DNA from: Fuerstiella sp.
GTDB lineage: Bacteria; Planctomycetota; Planctomycetia; Planctomycetales; Planctomycetaceae
Direction: 5' to 3'
DNA length: 37,984 nucleotides
Assembly (NCBI GenBank): GCA_029941865.1
Contig: JAPYTO010000038.1
Span: forward strand, 1-37,984
This document shows positions 9,126 through 17,100 of the stretch, in pieces. Numbering within the stretch: the first letter of the stretch is position 1; each line of letters begins with the position of its first letter. The notes under the pieces are model-generated. The model was not told the DNA's origin. It did no database searches and saw nothing but the letters and a program-made list of their open reading frames with translations. The position numbers and the translations under genes were made by a program.

Positions 9126-9740
9126 TCACTTCGTTGCCGTTCCTCGGTACAGATAGCCTTGTGTCTTTGCAACTTGTTCAATGCAAAAGTTGTCCATATC
9201 TACCGCCTCGAACGGCTGTTGTAAAAATAGCCCCCCGATGTCAATTTCAAGGCGACACCCATCAGCGAACTTGCTTTGAAGCCACGTCAATCGCCGCTGC
9301 CATTTCTGCACTTCAGGATCGTCACTTAATCCATGCTCCAGAAAATAGAAGCGGCCCCCTGGTCGAAGCACGCGATATAATTCGCCCATTGCCTGCTGAA
9401 CGTCCGGGATGCTGCACAGCGTCATTGTGCTGACGATCGTGTCAAACGAGTCATCATCGAAAGGCAGTTCCTCGCTGCTGATGACCCGCTTGTCCACTTC
9501 AACTCCCGATTTTCCGATCCGTTTTTGTAGCATCCGATTCATGCCAGGGTTGGGATCAACCGTCGTGATTCTGTGAACGTGTTCAGGGTAGTGTTCCAGA
9601 TTGAGTCCGGTCCCAACACCGATCTCAAGAATTTCCCCACTGACATTGGCCAGCTGCTGCTGGCGATACTTCGTCCAGAACGGCTTATCCATGACGCAGT
9701 CATAGAAGCGAGGAAAGATGACATTCGAGTAGAAACCCAC
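9126..9740 (-). CDS. Class I SAM-dependent methyltransferase
   Basis: A 204-residue soluble protein with the Rossmann methyltransferase fold. Motif I is ILEIGVGTGLNLEHYP at about residues 37-52 (SAM-binding glycine loop), followed by VDPNPGM (ribose-binding acidic end of strand 2), LPFDDDSFDTIVSTMTLC (motif post-II/III) and ELYRVLRPGGRFYFLEHG. The layout resembles UbiE/METTL7-like small-molecule or lipid methyltransferases, but the acceptor cannot be read from sequence. It starts with GTG at 9740 with GGA upstream, and length is normal for a minimal class I enzyme. Neighbours on both sides are transporters with no obvious link, so it is probably a stand-alone gene. Confidence 0.88.
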   Translation of the reverse strand: MGFYSNVIFPRFYDCVMDKPFWTKYRQQQLANVSGEILEIGVGTGLNLEHYPEHVHRITTVDPNPGMNRMLQKRIGKSGVEVDKRVISSEELPFDDDSFDTIVSTMTLCSIPDVQQAMGELYRVLRPGGRFYFLEHGLSDDPEVQKWQRRLTWLQSKFADGCRLEIDIGGLFLQQPFEAVDMDNFCIEQVAKTQGYLYRGTATK

Positions 9741-9925
9741 GATATTTTTCCGTGACAGAGAAGTTGGTGTAGTTGGAAAGTCCGATCCTATGTCAGACCG
9801 ACTGTCGAGCCAACGCCAAGCGGATGCGAATCATCAACGACCGCACGTTCATTCAGAGCAGTGGTCGCCTGTTACTGTGTTCCTGCAGCTCGTTTAATCG
9901 CGTGGGCAGCGCCCCGCGTTTCGGA

Positions 9926-10159
9926 TTACAGGCAGGCGTAGATCAGGATCTGAATCAGCAATGCCACCGAAGCGCCGAGTTTCAGGTTTTCATCCCAGCG
10001 TTTTGCGCCGCCCGGTGGACACGTTGCGGACCGAGGAAGCCTGAGGACCCAAATCAGCAACGCAACCAGACTTGCCAGGAACAAAACGCGAATGGCAGGC
10101 AACGGGATTGCCTGCAGGCTTTGCCGCAGGAATTCGCCGAACCGATGCAGCGGAGTCAT
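9926..10159 (-). CDS. Small two-helix membrane protein coupled to a symporter
   Basis: 77 residues with two predicted membrane segments: IRVLFLASLVALLIWVL at about 23-39 and LGASVALLIQILIYA near the C-terminus, separated by a short polar, proline/glycine-containing loop (RLPRSATCPPGGAKRWDEN). Its ATG overlaps the TGA of the Na+/solute symporter (10156-10159), which implies translational coupling and roughly matched production. I do not recognise a family. Small partner proteins are known for some SSS transporters and other secondary carriers, so an accessory subunit is a reasonable inference, but nothing in the sequence proves interaction. Confidence 0.7.
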   Translation of the reverse strand: MTPLHRFGEFLRQSLQAIPLPAIRVLFLASLVALLIWVLRLPRSATCPPGGAKRWDENLKLGASVALLIQILIYACL

Positions 10160-11811
10160 GAGGTCCCTCCTTCTGTTGCTGTAGACGAATCAGCCGTCGA
10201 CGTCGCTCGCGAATGTCCACCAAATACGTACTTCAGCTTCTCTTCGGGAACCGGGCCACTCAACAGACTAAGCACCACTAACAGGACTGCAGTTACGGTA
10301 AACGCCCAAATGGAAAAGTACAGGAATGGTTCCTGAATGCGAAACAGCGGCTCCCAGCCCAACGCTGCATAAATCACCGGCTGATTCAACGCATACAGCG
10401 AAATGGAAGTGCCGATGCCACACAGCAGCGAAATCAAAGCGGCGTTTCCGGTAGCCCGTCGCCACAGAACTCCAATCAGTAGAACGGCGAACGCAGGTCC
10501 CTGAAAGAACGCCATCAATGTCTGAAAGATGGCGTAGAGCCCGGACTTTTCGCTCATCGCTGTCAAAAGAAATGCGAAGATCACTGCCCATGCGACCAGG
10601 GCAACCGTCGTGATACGCCCCACTTTCAACAGCCTTTCGTCGGACACGTCACGATCAACAAACCGTTTGTAGAAATCATTAGAAACGATCGTGGCCGCAG
10701 AGTTCAGGTACGAATCAATACTGGACATCAGCGCCGCCAGAAATGCGGCAACGAAGAGACCTCGCAGTCCGGCGGGCAACAGTACGCCAATGAGATTCGG
10801 AATGGCGGAGTCCCCGCTCTTCAGATCCGGCAGCAGGACCACAGCGATGAGCCCCGGTACGGCGACAATCAGCGGAATGATATTCTTCAGCAGGGCCCCC
10901 CAGATATACGACGCCTTGGCATCAAATTCGCTTCGCGCTCCGAGTGACCGTTGCACGATGGCCTGATTGCCAATCCAGTAGGCAGGGCTGAGGATCAGCG
11001 CCAGTCCAAAGTAAATCCCGGGCCAGGGGAACGGTGATTCGGTATCGGCCGGAAGAATCAGCGATGTACGTTCCGAGCTGGATTTCGCTGCGCCGACATC
11101 GTCAGTGACGATGGATGATTCGTTCACGGCCGCGGCTTCACGAGCATCCACTTCGGCCAGGCGAGCCCTCAGTTCTCCGACACCTCCGACCTCGATCAGT
11201 CCGAGAACGAGAATCAGCAGGCACCCCGCGATCATCACGGCGCATTGAATCATGTCGGTATAGACGACAGCGGCCAGACCGCCGACAAACGTATACCCGC
11301 CCACAAGAATCGCGGTGACGACAATGCATGCCACCTCGTTCCAGCCGAACACCGCCGACATCATCTTCGCCGACGCCAGCAGCATGATGCCCAGGTTGCA
11401 CGCCATGAACAGCAGCCAGCACACGGCCATGACTGACCGCACACCGACGTTGTAACGACGTTCCAGGAACTCCGGGACGGTGTAAACTCCGGAACGATAC
11501 AGAAACGGTATAAAGACAAAGGCCCCGACGATCATCGCCGGAACGCAGCCGATCCATTCGAAATTGGCAACGGCCAGACCATGGCTGAAGGCGGCGCCGC
11601 CCACGCCAATGATGTCCGTGCCGCCGATGTCGGTGGCGACCAGAGACATGCCAATGGCCCACCACGGCAGTCGCCTGCCGCCCAGGAAAAAGTCCTTCCC
11701 TGTTTTTATCCGCTTCCCGATCAGGACGCCCATCGCGATGGTACCTGCAAGGTACAGAGCGATGACCACATAGTCGGGCAGCGTCAGGGGAGTGGGAGCG
11801 GCAAGCAGCAC
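10156..11811 (-). CDS. Na+/solute symporter (SSS family)
   Basis: A 551-residue integral membrane protein of the sodium:solute symporter family. It opens with LPDYVVIALYLAGTIAMG, then GKDFFLGGRRLPWWAIGMSLVATDIG, the conserved region around helix 1-2 that shapes the Na+ site. YTVPEFLERRYN and GGLAAVVYTDMIQ are further family hallmarks, as is FLAALMSSIDSYLNSAATI. A polar loop rich in Asp/Ser (about residues 225-260) interrupts the helices and is longer than usual. It starts at GTG 11811 with a weak AGG upstream. The substrate is probably a sugar, sugar acid or similar (SGLT-like), but this is inferred. The stop overlaps the start of a 77-residue membrane protein. It is divergent from the CBM9-like gene across about 160 bases that should hold both promoters. 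Confidence 0.92.
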   Translation of the reverse strand: MLLAAPTPLTLPDYVVIALYLAGTIAMGVLIGKRIKTGKDFFLGGRRLPWWAIGMSLVATDIGGTDIIGVGGAAFSHGLAVANFEWIGCVPAMIVGAFVFIPFLYRSGVYTVPEFLERRYNVGVRSVMAVCWLLFMACNLGIMLLASAKMMSAVFGWNEVACIVVTAILVGGYTFVGGLAAVVYTDMIQCAVMIAGCLLILVLGLIEVGGVGELRARLAEVDAREAAAVNESSIVTDDVGAAKSSSERTSLILPADTESPFPWPGIYFGLALILSPAYWIGNQAIVQRSLGARSEFDAKASYIWGALLKNIIPLIVAVPGLIAVVLLPDLKSGDSAIPNLIGVLLPAGLRGLFVAAFLAALMSSIDSYLNSAATIVSNDFYKRFVDRDVSDERLLKVGRITTVALVAWAVIFAFLLTAMSEKSGLYAIFQTLMAFFQGPAFAVLLIGVLWRRATGNAALISLLCGIGTSISLYALNQPVIYAALGWEPLFRIQEPFLYFSIWAFTVTAVLLVVLSLLSGPVPEEKLKYVFGGHSRATSTADSSTATEGGTS

Positions 11812-11974
11812 AGTTGTTAGCCTGGCATGGAATATTACGGAACGACGAAAGTACCCAGGTTGACCTGCGACATGCTTTCAATGTGCCGGGCGATTGGGCA
11901 CAATCGAAGATTCAACGAATTCACGAACGTTCTGACAACAACGGCACCATAGCGTGAATCAACAGGAGATACGA

Positions 11975-12730
11975 ATGCATCAGCGGCCGACTCGTTTTGG
12001 AAAGCTCATCCTGATGTTGACTGTGGCTGCAGTCATGGTTCTGTCAGGACATGCGACAGCCGAGGACGCGGTTGCGACAGATGCGCCAAGGCTTACCGTG
12101 AAGAAGTGTGCGGACTTTAAAGTTACCGGAACGGGCGACGCAACAGCATGGCAGAAGGTCGAGTGGGTCGCGATGAATCGTCGGCCGACTGGCGAACACG
12201 AATACTCCACGCGCTTTAAGATGCTGTACTCGGACGCCGGTGTGTATGTGCTGTTCGACGGAAGCGACACGACTCTGACATCCACGATGAAGGAAGATTT
12301 CCTTGACCTGTGGAAGGAAGACGTCTTCGAGTGTTTTTTCTGGACGTCGGAAGATCATCCGGTGTATTTCGAATACGAAATCTCACCGTTGGGCTATGAA
12401 CTGCCGATTCTGGTGCCCAATCTCGACGGACGCTTTCTCGGCTGGCGGCCATGGAATTACGAAGGCACCAAAAAGGTTCAGAAAAAGGTTTCCGCGACAG
12501 GCGGTTCCAACGAATCGTTGTCTGCCGTCACCGGTTGGCGGGCTGAAGTGTTCATTCCTTACGAACTGCTGAAGCCACTGTGCAACGTACCACCGAAGTC
12601 GGGATCTCACTGGCGGGCGAACTTCTACCGCATGGACTATGACGGTGGAACAACGACCGCCTGGGACTGGGCTCGGGTGGGCCCGAGTTTCCACGAGTTC
12701 AAAAACTTCGGCACGCTTGTGTTTGAGTAA
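11975..12730 (+). CDS. Secreted CBM9-like carbohydrate-binding protein
   Basis: 251 residues: a signal peptide (FGKLILMLTVAAVMVLSGHATA) followed by one beta-sandwich domain resembling family 9 carbohydrate-binding modules (DOMON-like, formerly DUF1083). Recognisable stretches are the early GDATAWQKVEW, YSDAGVYVLFDGSD, DVFECFFW, YFEYEISPLG and the closing HEFKNFGTLVFE. The ATG at 11975 has AGGAG 7 bases upstream and is chosen over an in-frame GTG at 11954. No catalytic domain is attached, so it probably binds a glycan in the periplasm or at the surface. It lies 73 bases ahead of the amidohydrolase on the same strand and is likely co-transcribed with it. Confidence 0.85.
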   Translation: MHQRPTRFGKLILMLTVAAVMVLSGHATAEDAVATDAPRLTVKKCADFKVTGTGDATAWQKVEWVAMNRRPTGEHEYSTRFKMLYSDAGVYVLFDGSDTTLTSTMKEDFLDLWKEDVFECFFWTSEDHPVYFEYEISPLGYELPILVPNLDGRFLGWRPWNYEGTKKVQKKVSATGGSNESLSAVTGWRAEVFIPYELLKPLCNVPPKSGSHWRANFYRMDYDGGTTTAWDWARVGPSFHEFKNFGTLVFE

Positions 12731-12803
12731 TGGGTTTCCATCTGCAGGGGGCCTGAAGTCTCAACGCCCCTGTCGCATCGCTTCTGACATAACGAAGGTT
12801 GAC

Positions 12804-13946
12804 ATGGTCACTTCAAGACTGCAGTTCGGACTACTGTTCGTCATAGCCGGCACTTTGCTGCCAGGGCCCGACGCATTCGCCCAGAAAAAACCATCAGAAC
12901 CGAATGATACGCAGAGCATTCGAGAGCTGAAGTTACGGGACTGGGCACCCAGGTCGATGCTGAAGACAAAGGTCTCACGCGTCAACACGCCCGCATTTCC
13001 TGTCATTGATGTGCACAATCATCTTGGCGGAGGAGTAAAGACGCTTACCGCTGAAAGAGTGAAACGATACTTGAAGGAAATGGATGACGCCGGAGTGGAA
13101 ACGGTCATCAATCTGGACGGCGGCTGGGACGAGAAGCTTCAGGAAACGGTGGCGGCACTCGACAAGTCTCACCCAGGCCGATTCCTGACGTTCACACTGA
13201 TTAATCTGCGTGACTTCGAACAGGATGGCTGGACCGAACGCGAAACGGAACGACTACGAAAGAGTTTCGAGGCCGGTGCAAAGGGATTGAAGTTCCACAA
13301 GTCTCTCGGACTGTCGTACCGTGACAGAAATGAAAAGCTGCTGACGATTGATGACGAGCGATTGGATCCGATCTGGGCGCTGTGCGGTGAGATGAAACGC
13401 CCTGTGATGATTCACACTTCCGACCCGGCCGCCTTTTTCACGCCGCTGGATCGCTACAACGAGCGCTGGCACGAACTGAATGATCATCCCGGGTGGTTGT
13501 TTTACGGCGACCGCTTCCCGTCGCGGGAGGAACTGCTGGAACAACGTAACCGAGCCATCGCCAAACACCCCGAAACGACCTTCATTGGAGCCCACTTCGG
13601 CAACAACCCCGAGGACCTGGACACAGTCGGCAGGTGGCTCGATAAGTACCCCAACTTCTTCGTCGATATCGATGCACGTATTTCTGAGCTTGGTCGCCAG
13701 CCGTACAGCTGTCGCCGCTTCTTCATCAAGTACCAGGATCGCATCATGTTCGGCACGGACACCACACCGAAGGCCGACGCATATCGGCTCTACTATCGTT
13801 TCATGGAAACGGACGACGAATACTTCGATACGGCGGAGTCACACCATCGCCAGGGATTATGGAATATCTATGGCATTTTTCTTCCGGAACAGGTTCTTGA
13901 AAAAATCTATCGCACCAATGCAGCTCGGGTTCTGGGAATTCACTGA
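12804..13946 (+). CDS. Secreted amidohydrolase-2 family protein
   Basis: 380 residues starting at ATG 12804 (GAAGG upstream); the longer open frame from 12639 overlaps the previous gene and is rejected. A signal peptide (LQFGLLFVIAGTLLPGPDAFA) precedes a metal-dependent TIM-barrel of the amidohydrolase-2 (ACMSD-like) type. Metal ligands seen: H71-x-H73 (VIDVHNHLGG), the His in PVMIHTSDP, the His in FIGAHFG and the Asp in IMFGTDTTP. GLKFHKSLG provides a further conserved Lys/His strand. Such enzymes hydrolyse or decarboxylate small carbonyl substrates or lactones. The export signal suggests a periplasmic substrate, which I cannot identify. Confidence 0.85.
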   Translation: MVTSRLQFGLLFVIAGTLLPGPDAFAQKKPSEPNDTQSIRELKLRDWAPRSMLKTKVSRVNTPAFPVIDVHNHLGGGVKTLTAERVKRYLKEMDDAGVETVINLDGGWDEKLQETVAALDKSHPGRFLTFTLINLRDFEQDGWTERETERLRKSFEAGAKGLKFHKSLGLSYRDRNEKLLTIDDERLDPIWALCGEMKRPVMIHTSDPAAFFTPLDRYNERWHELNDHPGWLFYGDRFPSREELLEQRNRAIAKHPETTFIGAHFGNNPEDLDTVGRWLDKYPNFFVDIDARISELGRQPYSCRRFFIKYQDRIMFGTDTTPKADAYRLYYRFMETDDEYFDTAESHHRQGLWNIYGIFLPEQVLEKIYRTNAARVLGIH

Positions 13947-14119
13947 CGAAGAATCGGCGCACGAAATCACCGTCAGCAAATTGGCATGGTGTTGATGCTG
14001 TTCTACAGTGTTGTGTTGAAGTTTTCAGGCCATCAAATATTTCTAATCTCGTCGTACTCGCTGACGGGTTGTTTTCTGTTCAGCGACGAACATCTCCCCA
14101 CCTTAGGAATATTCTTACC

Positions 14120-17100
14120 ATGAATCCCACCTGCCAGTTCGTGTCCGGGCACTCCTTATTCGTTGCCTGTTGTCTCAGTTTTCTCGCCTCTGGAGCGGCC
14201 GCAGCCGACGAGTACGAGCTGCACTCATTTGAGCGTCAGCAACTGACCGATGTCTACTTTTCCGAAGGTGCCAACGCGGCCGACGTGAATGGCGACGGCG
14301 TTCCTGACGTTGTGTATGGGCCCTACTGGTTCGCGGGGCCGAATTACACAACGAAGCAGGAAATCTATGAGCCGGTGCCGCAGGACACCAACCGTTACGC
14401 CGACAATTTCTTTTCCTGGTTGTACGACTTCAACGGCGACGGCTGGAATGACGTGTTCGTCGTTGGGTTTCCTGGCACACCGGCCTATGTTTATGAGAAC
14501 CCAAAGGCAGACGGTTTCGGTGGCCACTGGAAAAAACATCAGGTGTTCGACTGGGTTTCCAACGAATCCCCGCAGCTGATGAACATCGTCGGCGACGAAC
14601 GGCCGGAACTCGTCTGCACGCGTGACGGATTCTTTGGCTTTGCGACCATTGACTGGGAAGAACCATTTGGCACATGGACATTCCACCCGGTGTCGGAACA
14701 GATTGCTTCCAAACGGTTTGGCCATGGACTGGGCATCGGCGACGTAGACGGCGATGGCCTGGCGGACATTATTCATTTTGGTGGCTGGTTTCAGCAGCCC
14801 GATAAGAACGCCGACCGTTCACGTTGGCTGTCGCATGAAACGTCGTTCAGCAAAGCGTACGGCGGAGCCGAAATGCATGTCTACGATGTCGATGGCGATG
14901 GCGACAACGACATCATTACCAGCCATGCGGCTCACGAATTCGGGCTGGGTTGGTACGAACATGTGACCGATGGTGACGACATCAGTTTCAAACACCATTT
15001 GATCATGGGATCACATCCCTCTGAGAACAAGTATGGCGTTCTGTTCAGTGAACTGCATTCCTTGAATCTGGTCGATATCGACGGCGACGGGCTGAAGGAT
15101 ATCGTGACCGGCAAGACGTACTGGTCACATCACGAACAGAGTCCGATGTGGGATGCGGGGGCTGTGACGTACTGGTTCAAGCTCGTCCGCAGCAAAGACG
15201 GTGTCGACTGGATCCCTCACAAAGCCGACGGTGAAGCGAGCATTGGTCGTCAACTGTCGATTGTCGACATGAACGCTGACGGGCTGCCTGACATCGTTGT
15301 GGGAGGCATGAAAGGAGCTCACGTTCTTACTCACAAAAAGACGTCCGTGTCGAAAGCGGTGTGGCAGGCAGCTCAGCCGAAAGTCTACGAAGGTGAAAAA
15401 CTTCCGTCGCTGGAAGGCGTCAAGGCTTCCCGTGGCCCAAAGTTGAAGCTTGATTCAAAGACCAGCAAGGCGATCGGCGCCATCGAAGCTGAGTCATTGA
15501 GAGTTCGAACAACAGGGGGGCAGGCACTGCCGCAGGACATGAGTAAGTTCAGAGACGACCAGTGGAGCAACAAGTCACAACTGTGGTGGACAGGTGGCCG
15601 CGTGGGTGACAAGCTGACTCTGGAACTGCCGGCGTTCACCGGAACGGTGGACGTCGACGTCGTGCTGACAATTGCCAAGGACTATGGCATCGTTCAGTTG
15701 TCGCTGGACGATCAACCACTTGGTGCCCCCATTGATCTGTTCAATGCCGACGTGGTAACAACGGGAATCCTTTCCTTCCCAAAGATCACGGTCAAAGGTG
15801 GCAAACACACGCTGACGGTGCTCATCGCGGGAACAAATCCCAAAGCGAAGAAGTCCTTCATGTTTGCGATGGACTATCTTCGAGTCAAGAAGTCCGACGG
15901 AACGTTTGTGGTGGGAATGCCGGCCGTTCAACGTTCTTCCAGCAGAATCACCCAGTCGTCGTCAGGCACCAGGCCTAAGTCGATGGCCGGTCGGGAACTG
16001 AATCTTGACTTCGAAACCGGCACTCTTGCTGACTGGACGGCCACGGGGAATGCCTTCGAAGGTCAGCCGATCCAAGGCGATACCGTCGCGCCGCGGCGAC
16101 CCGGCATGAAGAGTGCTCACGGAGGGGAATTCTGGATTGGTGGCTTCGAACACCACGAAGACGGTCGGATCGGCACGCTGACATCGGCCCCGTTTGTCGT
16201 GTCGCAGCCCTATGGCGCATTTCTGACAAACGGCGGGCAGGATGAAAAGACTCGAGTCGAACTGGTCCGCGGGGACACAGGTAAGGTGTTCTACGAAATT
16301 GCCGGCACGAACAGCGAAACAATGCGGCGTGTGGTCGTCGATCTGCGAGCACACGTGGGCAAAGAGATCAGGGTTCGACTGGTGGATGCCAGCACCGGCG
16401 CATGGGGGCATCTGAACTTCGATCAGTTCCGGCTGCATGAAAAGCGCCCCGCGAAACCAACGGCACCCATGATCCAGCTGGTGCAGGACGATTATCCACA
16501 CGCCGAATTGTCCGCCGCAGAAGCTGCAGCGGCGATGAAGCTGCCGGACGGATTTTCCGTGACGGTGGGTGCCGCGGAACCGGACGTGCAGCAGACGATT
16601 GCCATGGCGATTGACGATCGAAATCGCGTTTGGATTGCGGAAGCCTACGAGTATCCGATCCGCGCTAAAGGTGACGAAGGCCGAGACCGCATTCTGATCT
16701 TCGAGGACACGGACGGCGACGGAACGCTGGACAAGCGTAAAGTCTTCATTGAGGGGCTCAACCTTGTCAGCGGTCTGGAAGTTGGGTTTGGCGGGGTCTG
16801 GGTAGGTGCCGCCCCTTACCTGATGTTCATCCCGGACAGGGATGGCGACGACAAACCTGATGCCAAACCAAAGATTCTGCTGGACGGCTGGGGTTATCAG
16901 GACACGCACGAAACACTCAACGCGTTCATCTGGGGACCGGATGGCTGGCTGTACGGCTGCCACGGCGTCTTCACTCACTCCAACGTTGGCAAACCAGGGG
17001 CGTCCGACGAGGAGCGTGTGCCCGTCAACGCAGCCGTCTGGCGTTATCACCCGATCAGACACGAATTTGACGTGTTTGCTCACGGCACCAGTAATCCGTG

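Noticed and set aside
12639-12803. Upstream extension of the amidohydrolase frame
   Set aside because: It overlaps the CBM9-like gene and would bury the signal peptide that begins at ATG 12804.
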